Assembly: GCA_000467715.1 (NCBI GenBank)
Contig: AJFK01000227.1
Span: 62,001 to 126,000, forward strand
Length of the DNA stretch: 64,000 bases
Direction: 5' to 3'
From: Hysterium pulicare CBS 123377
Lineage: Eukaryota > Ascomycota > Dothideomycetes > Hysteriales > Hysteriaceae
Within the stretch, counting starts at the first letter, position 1, and each line of letters starts with the position of its first letter. Position numbers and translations under genes: made by a program. Below, one piece after another: positions 32,033-42,028 of the stretch. The notes under the pieces are model-generated. The model ran no database searches and was not told the DNA's origin. It was given only the letters and a program-made list of their open reading frames with translations.

Positions 32033-32768
32033 TGTTGCTAAATTTGGGTTGTATTACCGCACAGATCGAGAGAGCTAGATAATTTGAAGGATAGTTGCTT
32101 TTTTCAAAAAAAAAGTCCACGAGTCGTCGGCCCACAAGCCAATTATGTATGTACTGTCGTCTCGGCCCCCACAATATGGAAAACCGCATTCGTCAGCGGC
32201 TCGGCTTGGACCAGACAGTATGGCAACAATACTCCCTAGGCTACTAGCGCTCGGGATTCATTTGCAACAGATGGTGGTCAGCACATCTATGCATGTTGAA
32301 GATGCTTTCCTGTTTCTTCCGGGGTACAAGCACCATACGCCTGATGTTATCAAGCGCAGGTCCTTGTTTTACCCCGAGGTGCATCTATGACCGCCGAAGC
32401 CAATGAAGTTCCATGTGATCATGCAATCATGCAGTACGTGAGTGCCAATTGGGTGGTATTGACACGCAGATGTACGAACGCCGCATGGCAGGACGGCAGT
32501 GTCAATATCCAGATAGGGGCTGTGCCGCAATCAAGCGGGAAACATGAGAATGCACTAGGCAGCAGACTGGGGCTATCGATACTCGGGACCACTTTCTGCC
32601 TTTCTCCCGCAAGGCTCATAGTCAGCTGTGATTTACGGCCCGGTGGAGTGGTAGCATAAGTACGTGCACACATCACCTTTTCCATATCACTCCCTCGACA
32701 GATTTTGGGGCGGGAAAAATCTAACCCCGGTTACAAGTCCGGGTTCTCTGATTTAGAAGTCTGGAACA
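32033..32768. promoter_or_regulatory. Divergent intergenic region, rhodopsin-like gene and methyltransferase
   Basis: This stretch of 736 bp lies between two start codons pointing away from each other and holds both promoters. Two plus-strand ORFs inside (32145-32390, 32387-32659) lack any pattern and are taken as chance. Confidence 0.45.
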
Positions 32769-33732
32769 ATGTCGGATATATACGCTGAGAACATGGGGAG
32801 GGATGCTATCGAGGCCCAAAGGTTAGAGCTTACCTAGTCAATTCGAATAAGTCGTTGTCTAACTAATGATTGTTATAGATTAGACGAACAATTTGACCTG
32901 CTGACTGAGTGTGGCGTTCTCAGCCCAGCCGTGGCCCCCATTGTCATCTCGTCTAACGCTTATCAGGAACATTGGCTACATCCTACATCCATGTATTCGG
33001 TCTTCACTTCCAGAAAACCCACGCATTGCGGATATAGGGACTGGAACTGGAATCTTCCTTCGGCGCATACATGAGTCATTCCCATCGGCAACCTTGCACG
33101 GATACGATATCTCTTCCGCCCTGTTTCCTCCCCAAGAAGACATTCCATCAGGTATAAAGCTGGGAAACCTAGATGTCAAGCATCCTATCCCAAACGAACT
33201 TCACTTCAGTTATGATCTCGTTCATGTGCGTCTCCTTGCTGCCGCAGTGGAGCCCAATGAGTGGACAGAAGTAGTCCGCAACGTATCTTCATTGCTGAAA
33301 CCGGGAGCAAAAATTCAGTGGGAGGAGTGTGATTTTGCCAATGTTCACCACTTACGAGGTCAGCTGGACTCTAGTGTTGGTGCCGCACGCCATATGGGAA
33401 TGATGTTTCGAGACGGCCTGAAGCAACGATTTCAACATGGGTGGAAACCGTTGCAGGAAGATATGAGAAAAGCAGGTTTTGAAGCCGTGGAGTACGACAT
33501 TGTGAGCTCAGATAGGGTTCCTGAAACAAGGACAAGATTGACGGTGAACGGTATGAAGGCGATATTTCCTTGGGCGCGTATGATGGCTGTAAAAGGGGTT
33601 TCAGACTCGCTGGCGACTCGGGAACTTCAAGAATTGGAAAAACAGGTGTACGAGGACATTAAATCTGGCTGCTACGTTAGGTTTGACGTGTACGTGGTGT
33701 ATGCTACTCTACCGATATCACCATCTATGTAG
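32769..33732 (+). CDS. SAM-dependent methyltransferase, secondary-metabolism type
   Basis: Three exons (32769-32821, 32879-32908, 32967-33732) give 282 aa. Exon 2 is only 30 nt; it is fixed by phase and by the CTAAC branch site 13 nt before the TCAG that opens exon 3. The joined N-terminus MSDIYAENMGRDAIEAQRLDEQFDLLTENIGYILHP matches a large fungal class I methyltransferase family. Motif I is IADIGTGTGIFL, the acidic loop is LHGYDIS, and the post-motif region reads FSYDLVHVRLL, then LLKPGAKIQWEECD. It would transfer a methyl group from S-adenosylmethionine to O, N or C of a small molecule. Its 3' end faces that of a P450 gene across 175 bp. I place it in the UbiA gene group by context. Confidence 0.87.
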
Positions 33733-33907
33733 CCATATCATCCGAAGCCAAGTGATGTCCGTGGACGTTGGTTATTCATAAGCTATTGAAAACAAAGGAG
33801 CACCTTGAATACTTCGTGGAAGTTAAAGTGTGATTTGAAGGATAGGAAATACTTGAGAACGGACATGTCCATAGAACTAGACTCCAACCTAATGCTCGAC
33901 GAAAGTA

Positions 33908-35919
33908 CTATCTCCTTTGAAAGACAACTTTCAGCTCTCCAGGGTTGGAGGTTAGCTGATCCCTCATGTCTCTTTCTACAGCAACACCATTATCCGTTTC
34001 TTGGGCAAACTTCAGATAATATGTGCGAATGAGCGTTGCCGTCACCAGTCTAAGTTGGGCCATGGCAAGCTGCTTGCCTACACAGCTCGTGCGACCTGCA
34101 TGCATATAGATCAATAGTTTTCCTCGTGGGGGGATCTGCGGTAGTAGGGTGTGAATGCATATGAAGTGCGGATTAAAAGCAACTATTTCTCACTTACCTA
34201 CGCCAAATGGTGCAAAAGCACGTTTGTCCTTAATCAATTCAGGGCGGCTGTACCACCTTTCTGGTATGAACGCATGAGGGTCTAGGAAAGCAGATTCCAC
34301 TACGACGTAGTCAGCGTGAAATCACTCAGAGATTGGAATACTGTAGCAAAAGATATGAGACTAACTTCTTCCAATGGAATACCGTGGCGCACAGATTTTG
34401 ACGTGTCCAGGAATGAAAGTGCCGTCAATCATCAGGCCTTCAGGTGGAGTGACTCTCGAACTGAAAGTCAAGATCGAAGGAAGAAGTCGCATTGACTCGT
34501 TTATTGCCCCAGTAAGATGAGGAAGTGTCGATAGAGTCCTCAGATCCGAAGGGTCTACGCTCTCCAGCTCTTGATAGATCAGTTGTACGTGCTTCGGATG
34601 ACGAGCCAGAAAGTACAGAAGAATAATCAGACTGGGTGCCGTTGTGTCACTAATTGAAAGTTAGAATAGGTTGAAGACCGTGAGGACAGGTTAAAAGTTC
34701 ACCTCCCAGCAACCACCATGGTCGCAGTATCTCCGCTAAGTAGTCGCTTGCTAACGTCATCTGCTCCTCGACTTCGATAATCTTCGATGAACCATGAAGC
34801 AATATCTAGATGCTGCAGTGTCCGCTGCATAATACTTAGCAGCATAATGAACTAGGGCACCGTTTGTATGAAGCCTTACCTCCTTTCGGCGCTCCATACA
34901 CGTATCGCAGAATGCAAGCATTTGGAACCAGTCTTTTACTTTCCAAACACCGGGAATGAACGCAAAAGCAATTCGTGGAATCCAAATTGCAGGACTGAAT
35001 GGGCCAAGCAGGGTGATTGCTGATCGGAGGTACAGAGCTCCATCATGCCATTTCCCGTTCTTCATCATGCCAAAGTCTTCGCCAAATCCAAAATCACCCA
35101 TTGAATCGAAAGCGAACCAGTACATAAGCTCGTTGACAGCCAACTCTTTGGATTCGTAATTCGAGATAAAGCGTTCAAGAACTTGGACTTGCTGCACAAT
35201 TCTTTGGGTATACTGGTTAAGCGCTGTAACTCGAATCAGATGATGAACATTTGGTGATTTCAAACTAAGGGAGCTAAAATTTCGGGGCAACGTACCTGAT
35301 GTATTCAATGCATAGTCCCACAATTTCCTCCTCGTATCGTGCACGTTTCTATCTCTTGTGAAGATGGACGAAATCCTCGGATAAAGCAGATCGTACCAAT
35401 CTGATCTGATGTTTCGATTCTTCGGGCCGTCCATGGCTTCGTATGCTGCCGGGTGGAAAATGGTGATCTCGTTTGGGCCTTGATCTATCGTGTTAGAAAA
35501 ATCTGGACGAGACTCCGCATAGTACGCTCACCTGTTCGAACAAACGGGCCGTATTGCTGATGCCACAGTTCGAGAACATGGTGTCCCCGAGAATCCCGGC
35601 ATTTCCAGACATGCCATAACTTCGACAAAGCGGCCAAATGAGGACCAGGGAACTTTCTTAGACGATGGAAGTAGAAACGATACGTCGCAATGCTTAGAAA
35701 TAGGAACAACAAATAGCAGGCGATGAGGATGGTTGCAAGGAGCAAGCTTTCAAGTGGGCCACTAGCACCAGAAGCAAGATAGGCCGCACAAAGCAGGACG
35801 AATAGAATGATGTGCGTAGCAAGAATTGCTGGAGCCTGCAAATGCCATTCTCCCCGTCTGAATATGAGTTGATGAACTGCGACTCCTAGGGCGGACGCAA
35901 CAATCTCGTAGCTCAACAT
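33908..35919 (-). CDS. Cytochrome P450 monooxygenase
   Basis: Seven exons (35919-35532, 35478-35296, 35223-34880, 34824-34703, 34649-34366, 34299-34198, 34095-33908) sum to 536 aa. I start at ATG 35919. Two or three N-terminal hydrophobic helices (HIILFVLLCAAYLASG, LLLATILIACYLLFLFLS) anchor it in the ER, followed by the proline hinge KFPGPHLAALSKLW. The I-helix oxygen-binding motif is AGSDTT, the K-helix is ESMR (ExxR), PERW follows, and the heme loop is FAPFGVGRTSCVGKQLA with Cys as the thiolate ligand. All hallmarks of a working enzyme are present. It would hydroxylate or otherwise oxidise a lipophilic substrate. The multi-helix N-terminus is common in P450s of fungal secondary-metabolite clusters. 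Its start faces the alpha/beta hydrolase gene. Confidence 0.92.
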
Positions 35920-36324
35920 GTCGGAGGTCAAGTTGTGTTCTCAGCGTACGTGTAAGCGGAGGGAAGACAAGAAAAATACCGAGCCTTGCGCAGACCAGAA
36001 TCATTACGCTCCTTGTAATCGCACCATTCTTGCAGCCCTCGTCGCTGACGTTCATCGTTAGCCGGGCATTGTTACTCTACATTGGGGCGAGGATGCACGG
36101 CGAAGTTGTGCAAGTGGGGTCCGAGCCAGAGCAGGGACACATTAAGCGCCTGTCTCTTTTTTGATCCTTCCCCACAGGCATGTCCCTGCGTGATTCAAAC
36201 ATGCAGGGAATTGGTGTTCTGTCAATCAAACTGGCTCGGCGCTCATATATCAAAGGCAACCAAAGCAATAGACTCTCATCTGCCACTCCGCTCTCACCGA
36301 CCTTTTCTCTTGAACCTCCATAGA
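35920..36324. promoter_or_regulatory. Divergent promoter region, P450 and alpha/beta hydrolase
   Basis: This 405-bp stretch between divergent start codons probably co-regulates both genes. No TATA box or known binding motif is clear to me. Confidence 0.5.
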
Positions 36325-37239
36325 ATGCCTTCACTTACCGATCTCGCTGTGGTCATCTGCCATGGTAGCTATCACTCACCAGCACCATACATGCCATTGG
36401 TCGAGGCCTTCAAAGCGAGGCGAGTTGATGCCTATTGCCCCCAGCTTCCTACAGCAGACCTCACCAAGCTGAATGTGGGCGATGTCAACAACCCCGACTT
36501 TGACCGCGAGCCACCTTCGGGAGGGTATCCGCAGGGTATGGAAGATACCGAAGTTATACTCAGCGTGCTGAAGCGATTGATTGAAGAGCAAGGCAAGTCA
36601 GTCATTTTGATTGGCCACTCCGCCGGCGGATGGGTTGCCACCGAAGCTGCAAGACCAGAATTGCAGGCAAAGACGCGAAAGGCAAAGAACCTGTCTGGGG
36701 GTGTGATCGGAATACTGTACATGGGGGCATTCATCATTCCCGTTGGGGAATCGGTGCACAGCTTTTTTCAACCGAAAGATGGTACGTTCGTGACGCCGCC
36801 ATTTATGGAGTTCCACGTAAGTATACCGAATCGAGACTTGTCCCCTTGACTTGAGCTATGATGGCTGATAGCATGCCGTTACGAATAGAAACACGGTGCA
36901 GCTGGTCTAGGGACTATGGTTCAAGCAGAGCATTTCCTCTTCAATGATCTTGATCCTGAAGCTGGAAAAAAATGGGCACATACTCTGACTGCTTCGCCTG
37001 TTCTAACAGCGAAGTTGACAAACGATGCGTACTCAGCTCTGCCATGTGCTTACTTGGTTTTGGAAGGAGACCAAACCCTCCCCAAGGAGTATCAAGAGGG
37101 TATGGCAGCGGCACAGGGACAAGCTACCGGCAGGTCTTTCATTATGTATCGTTGCCCGGCTGGTCATTCTCCTCATTTGAGCTGGACCACAGGTGTGATT
37201 GACACGACTGAAGACTTTTTGAGGAACATCGAAGCTTAG
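36325..37239 (+). CDS. Alpha/beta hydrolase (serine hydrolase)
   Basis: Two exons (36325-36816, 36889-37239) give 280 aa. The start codon (AGAATG) is followed by MPSLTDLAVVICHGSYHSP, where HGSYHSP is the oxyanion-hole strand. The nucleophile elbow is GHSAGGWV; the acid is probably in LVLEGDQTLP and the His in AGHSPHLSW. The protein is short and lacks a signal peptide or lid insertion, like cytosolic esterase or lactonase-type enzymes of the AB_hydrolase_6 group common in fungal pathways. An open frame extends upstream of the ATG but starts outside any pattern. The 72-nt intron (GTAAGT...ATAG) joins FMEFH to KHGAAG in phase 0. It is convergent with the UbiA gene and divergent from the P450 gene, so probably part of that group. 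Confidence 0.87.
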
Positions 37240-37454
37240 GTGCACGGTAATCCTGACACGAGAATCTTATATAGTTGGTCTTTCACTATTGCTAAGTTCA
37301 GAGATGGCAATGCAAGGTTATTTATAGGAGGAAATTGAACCAAACTTGTGATTCTTATACATGTTATTCCTGGACCTCTGAATGTCAAGCCTGGCCTCCG
37401 TCATCCTCAAGCATATAGTTATACATTTCAAACAGAGCAACTAATTTCTACAAT

Positions 37455-38417
37455 TCAGTACGTAGAGTCTTGTTTAAAGAGCGGTAGAACATATATTACA
37501 GACATCCATAGGTTCCATACCAGAAACGTTTTCTTATCATCTGCAACCTGTCGAAATTTCAGGGTCCGAATTGCAACTATTAAGGCCAAGAAAGAGCTCA
37601 GTCCCAATATAATAGCTCCTGTGTTCCAGAATGCCGGACACAGTATACCCCAGAAAACCATGAAAGCGGCAATGATCCAACGAGCTGTCAAATCTCCCAC
37701 AACTAGTGGTACAGTTCTTCGACCCCGTTTGGCATCACCCTCCTGATCGTACATATCCTGTGCATGCACGGTAGAAAGAATGATACCCGCGATGATGCCG
37801 AGCCATTGAATGAGAAGTGGCGTTCGAAGGAAGGAAATAGGCCTTCCAAAATTCACTTCCAAAGCACCGGACGTAAAGCAGAGATATCCGAAAGCATTGA
37901 TCAAGTTACGAATGAATGGATTAACGTCGCCGCCTCCGAAATTGTTGTACCATGTGCCGAGGAAGAGGAGGCTCGCCGACTGCCTGAATGCTCCCACCAC
38001 TGTTGCACTAAATGCTTGTGCCGCAAGATAGAGAAGAACCATGAGAGATATTGCTTCAGCTGGCGACATTCGCCGACTTGGGAGGGTCCTCCATGGCTTG
38101 TTGATAGTGTCCTCGGCGATGGCTGAGTCACTCCTTTGATTATTTATTGCAAAGGGAAACAAATTGAGCCAGACCCAGCACAGAGCGTGAGGAAAGCGTC
38201 GAAGAGCAGCGATTTCATTGACGGGCGCAGTAGCTGTCTCGAGACCGTACTTTTTAGCTGCCAGGGTATTTGCGATGCCAAAGATGGTACTAGGAATAAC
38301 AATTGTTTTGAGATCGCTATACGTGAATAGCCAGAGAGAATACAGTTGATACGATACTCTTTCGAACCATTTTGTAACACTGCGAATCGTCTCGGGCGAG
38401 TTGTGGAGGAACAACAT
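37455..38417 (-). CDS. UbiA-family prenyltransferase or UbiA-type terpene cyclase
   Basis: This is a single exon of 320 aa from ATG 38417; the frame is open further upstream but without an in-frame ATG, and an extra 5' exon is possible. Seven or more hydrophobic helices are seen. The first Asp-rich motif reads NNQRSDSAIAEDTINKPWRTL, and the second DMYDQEGDAKRGRRTVPLV, the two Mg-diphosphate sites of the UbiA fold. Canonical aromatic prenyltransferases have NDxxDxxxD at the first site; here it is NNQRSDSAIAED. That divergent form with NKPWR is known to me from fungal UbiA proteins linked to meroterpenoid or terpenoid pathways. One of these, Fma-TC of the fumagillin cluster, is a membrane sesquiterpene cyclase. 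Whether this enzyme prenylates an acceptor or cyclises farnesyl diphosphate cannot be told from sequence. Confidence 0.88.
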   Translation of the reverse strand: MLFLHNSPETIRSVTKWFERVSYQLYSLWLFTYSDLKTIVIPSTIFGIANTLAAKKYGLETATAPVNEIAALRRFPHALCWVWLNLFPFAINNQRSDSAIAEDTINKPWRTLPSRRMSPAEAISLMVLLYLAAQAFSATVVGAFRQSASLLFLGTWYNNFGGGDVNPFIRNLINAFGYLCFTSGALEVNFGRPISFLRTPLLIQWLGIIAGIILSTVHAQDMYDQEGDAKRGRRTVPLVVGDLTARWIIAAFMVFWGILCPAFWNTGAIILGLSSFLALIVAIRTLKFRQVADDKKTFLVWNLWMSVIYVLPLFKQDSTY

Positions 38418-39844
38418 GCTACTGAACACTAGATGTTTGGTAGTGAGTATAGCTCGATCTTCAGAAATTTGCCGGTCTGTACGGTACTTAGATGGGCATT
38501 CCTTGACATGGCAATTATACCTTCGCTTACATGACTCAGGTTCCAAGATTATTTGATACTAAAACCATGCAATCCTTTAACGTAAAACCGACCACAAGGC
38601 GTTTACCTGCATGCTAGAAAAGTGGGAAAGAGATGCGAGCTGAGTTGGAAGCTAGTCACGCAGTTATTCGGTGCCCTATAATATCTTCATCCTGGATAAC
38701 TAACGGCTCTGAAAAGGGTAGGCCTGTCTCCATATGATCTCCCTGCTACCAAGTATCAAGACCCCATGTCTCAAAGCAGCATTTCTACCTCTCTGGTTCT
38801 ACGAAGGCAACCACGCGACTCGGATGTGTGCCATTATCCATATTAGGCTGCTTTAATGGAAGCCCAGTCGGTGACATAATCTCGAGGACGTTAGGGTGTT
38901 CGATAGTCAAGGGGCCTGACGAGCTGCTTAGAACTAGCTGAGGACTCGACACACATTTTTCACCAAAACCAACCAAAACCCTAGCTGCTACTGCCAACTT
39001 GGGGGCCAGACAGAAATTAAAATAACATCATACGACCCAACGAACGCTTACACTTGATTTATGGTCTTGGTGTTCTGATCCATGTAAATGCATACCAGGA
39101 ACTTTAAATACGGATCATGTGTTGGAAGTCACATGGGTCGAAGCTTTAGACCAAGCAAGCCGCCCGTTCGGAACTTCAGATCTGAGGGAGCGGAGTCGGG
39201 GTACTACGGGCCTGCATTGCAGAATTCTTTTAAGAAGGCTGGTGGTCCAATGAAGCCCGAGTTAGCATGGGCATTTGATACACGCAGACGCCTTTATTCC
39301 GAGACATGCATCTGGATATTGTTTATTGCGGATACTAAGTCGTGCCGCAATATGTCCTTATTGCCGAGATAACGGGATTCCAACTTTCCCGACGGTAGAA
39401 CTTCAGCTGAATCAAAAGAGCGGTTGATGTGGAACCAACAGAGGTAATTGTGTTATCCTGAGATTGCGGCGTAGCACGGCAGAATAGCTGCAACACCTTT
39501 GATCTGATGATGACCGTTTCTCATAACACGGCAGTTCAATTCGGTTCAAACGAGCAAGTCTAAGCGCTGATGCACTGTGCTAAATACAAGGCTGCATACC
39601 TGGCTTGCCTTTCGAGGACGAAAATTTGTTATTAAAATAGTCTCCTTATTATGTTCTCCATGCATCAATGGGACGCGAATCCTTGTCTGAATTCCCGGTT
39701 TGGTTGCCGTCAGTAGCATCATAGCGATGGCGAGGCGTAGTGATATTACTTTGATAGCATCGATATGAGTGAATAGTCAAATAGAAGTTCCTTTGGCATG
39801 ATATCCGTAGGCGAAGTGTTTTCCCCGTGATTTTCTCAGTCATC
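38418..39844. promoter_or_regulatory. Long divergent intergenic region, UbiA and FAD oxidase
   Basis: This stretch of 1.4 kb between divergent start codons contains no convincing ORF; the longest, at 39088-39372 (+), has no pattern. It probably holds both promoters. A transcription-factor or small gene is not evident. Confidence 0.45.
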
Positions 39845-41608
39845 ATGAGCAAAATGAAACGCCGCGCTAGTCCTATATTTCTACATTTCTTTATCCTCTT
39901 CACTGCAAAAGCAATTACGTCAGTTCCACAAGGCGTAGAATACCCTTATTCCTGTCGTTGTTTCCCCGGAGATGCTTGCTGGCCAGCGAAAGATGTGTGG
40001 ACGACTTTCAATCAGTCACTAGGCGGCAAGTTGATAGAGACAGTACCAATTGCAGCATCTTGCCATTATAGTGCATTTGGACCGTATAGCCCACAGAAAT
40101 GTCAAGCACTGCAAGACGTGTGGTTTTACCCCGAGACACATTTGGCGAGCTCCTCCTCCATCATGGCCCCCTTCTTCACAAATAACAGTTGCAATCCTTT
40201 CCTAAATGCAACTGTATTGGGCACTGCAACTCCTTGCACCATTTCTAATTACGTCGAATATACTGTCAACGCCACGAGTGCTGAGGACTATCAAAAAACC
40301 GTAAACTTCACTCGTGATCACAATATCCGCTTAGTTGTTCGCAACACTGGCCATGACTACAATGGAAAGTCGACGGGAGCTGGAAGTCTCGCACTTTGGA
40401 CGCAGCATCTCAAGAATATGGAACTGAAAGTGTACAACGATACCCGATATGCTGGAAAGGCCTTCAAGTTTGGAGCAGGAGTCCTTGTCAAAGAGGTATA
40501 TGAATTCGCAGCATCGCATGGTTTGACGGTCGTTGGCGCGAATGAGGCAACTGTAGGGCTTACCGGAGGATATACACAAGGGGGTGGACATGGCCCATTA
40601 GCGTCCAAGTTCGGCTTAGGGGCAGACCAAGTTCTGGAGTGGGAACTTGTAATGAGTACAGGAGAACTGGTCAGGGCGCATCCGGCATCTCCACAGTATG
40701 AAGATCTGTATTGGGCATTGTGCGGAGGTGGAGGCGGAACCTACGGGATGGTTGTCTCAGTAACGTTGAAGGCGCACCCTCACATGATCATGACAGTCGC
40801 CAATATGACCTTTGCAAGTTTGGGCTCGCCATCAAACATGACCATGGAACCCTACTACGATATCATCAGCACCTTCATTCAAAATATCCCGGCGTTGAAC
40901 GACGCCGGGGGAGTTGCGATTTGGTTTGTAACCGCTCAGTCATTTGTACTGTCTTCGGCGTTCGGACCAGGACTGCACAAAGCCGATCTCGACAAGCTCC
41001 TTGAACCAACTATAAGTAAACTACAGAGGGTTACAAGCGCGCTTCAGTACACATATTTCTCACAAGAGTATCCGACATTTCTGGAAGGGTTCCAACGTAT
41101 GCCCCGAGTCAACGTCTCGAACCTTAGCATTGGTGGACGCTTAATACCGCGATCGCTTGTCGAAAATAACATCACTGCACTGATGGTGGCAATCCAGAAT
41201 ATCATACTTCAAGGAGCTGTTTTCTCGGGTGTATCTTTCAATGTATCGAATTCAAGCCCAGGCACTGTTGCAGCGAATCCCTACTGGCGTGAAGCGGTTT
41301 TCGATGCCGTTTTAGGGTTGCCTTTTGACTACGCAAACTGGACCAACAACGTCCAACAACAAGACAAGCTGACCACGGAACTACTCCCACAGCTCGAGAG
41401 GTTGACTCCCAGCGGGGGTGTTTACCTAAATGAAGCAGATTTTCAGCAGCCTGATTGGAAAGACACCTTCTACGGGAAGAATTACAATCGGCTCAGCGAG
41501 ATTAAGGCAAAATACGACGCCGACGATCTATTTTATGCACTTGGAGCGGTTGGAAGTGATCGTTGGTCTCAGAGAAGCGACGGTAGACTTTGTAGAACGA
41601 CTGGATGA
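39845..41608 (+). CDS. Secreted FAD-linked oxidase, BBE-like
   Basis: This intronless gene encodes 587 aa. The start is ATG 39845; the longer frame begins with GTG. A basic start and hydrophobic stretch (SPIFLHFFILFTAKAITS) form a signal peptide. Next comes the fungal hallmark CRCFPGDACWPAKDVW, the FAD_binding_4 domain, and a C-terminal BBE motif (YYGKNY-like: FYGKNYNRLSEIKAKYD). The His of VVRNTGHDYNGKS is the usual covalent FAD attachment. The second attachment Cys of bicovalent enzymes would fall in GANEATVGLTGG, where Glu stands instead, so FAD is probably held by His alone. There are many N-glycosylation sites. Relatives oxidise alcohols or close rings in alkaloid, oligosaccharide and polyketide pathways. 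It sits next to the UbiA gene. Confidence 0.92.
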   Translation: MSKMKRRASPIFLHFFILFTAKAITSVPQGVEYPYSCRCFPGDACWPAKDVWTTFNQSLGGKLIETVPIAASCHYSAFGPYSPQKCQALQDVWFYPETHLASSSSIMAPFFTNNSCNPFLNATVLGTATPCTISNYVEYTVNATSAEDYQKTVNFTRDHNIRLVVRNTGHDYNGKSTGAGSLALWTQHLKNMELKVYNDTRYAGKAFKFGAGVLVKEVYEFAASHGLTVVGANEATVGLTGGYTQGGGHGPLASKFGLGADQVLEWELVMSTGELVRAHPASPQYEDLYWALCGGGGGTYGMVVSVTLKAHPHMIMTVANMTFASLGSPSNMTMEPYYDIISTFIQNIPALNDAGGVAIWFVTAQSFVLSSAFGPGLHKADLDKLLEPTISKLQRVTSALQYTYFSQEYPTFLEGFQRMPRVNVSNLSIGGRLIPRSLVENNITALMVAIQNIILQGAVFSGVSFNVSNSSPGTVAANPYWREAVFDAVLGLPFDYANWTNNVQQQDKLTTELLPQLERLTPSGGVYLNEADFQQPDWKDTFYGKNYNRLSEIKAKYDADDLFYALGAVGSDRWSQRSDGRLCRTTG

Positions 41609-42028
41609 TAATCTAGTTCCAAGAAGGGTCACTGAAGGGGGCCTGTTGTACTTAGCGGTTCTCACTGGTAACTGGTTTTGACCTGCTGCTGCTGTTGATG
41701 ATGACGGGATTAGGAAAGTTGGGAATCGGTAGCTAGAGTAGTTTAGATGGAGTAAGGATTGAACAGATAAATGTAGTCTGAGAATTTGAACCCAGTAAGA
41801 CGGATGCAGACCAAGGCAACAATGATGAAGCTCCAGCAGTAAGGCCCAATAACTATACACCTCTGCTGACAAAATCCTTAGCGACCCCTTTCAAGTTTTG
41901 ATTAGAATTAATCGTCATGCTCCAACAAGCCTCATCATGATATTTCAGCAAAAGAAAAACGCTACCGTTGATACCAGTTATTCAACCCAACCCAACTCAA
42001 TTTAAACCTCTCCATAAAAACTTTCCCC
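41609..42028. other. Convergent intergenic region
   Basis: This lies between the 3' ends of the FAD oxidase and the Prm10-like gene. No features are recognised. Confidence 0.5.

Noticed and set aside
36082-36324. Upstream extension of the alpha/beta hydrolase frame
   Set aside because: The extension does not resemble a targeting or conserved sequence, and ATG 36325 directly precedes the first core strand.
37455-38417. UbiA protein called as COQ2 or COX10
   Set aside because: The Asp motifs NNQRSDSAIAED and DQEGDAKRGR differ from those of the housekeeping ubiquinone and heme prenyltransferases, and there is no clear mitochondrial presequence.
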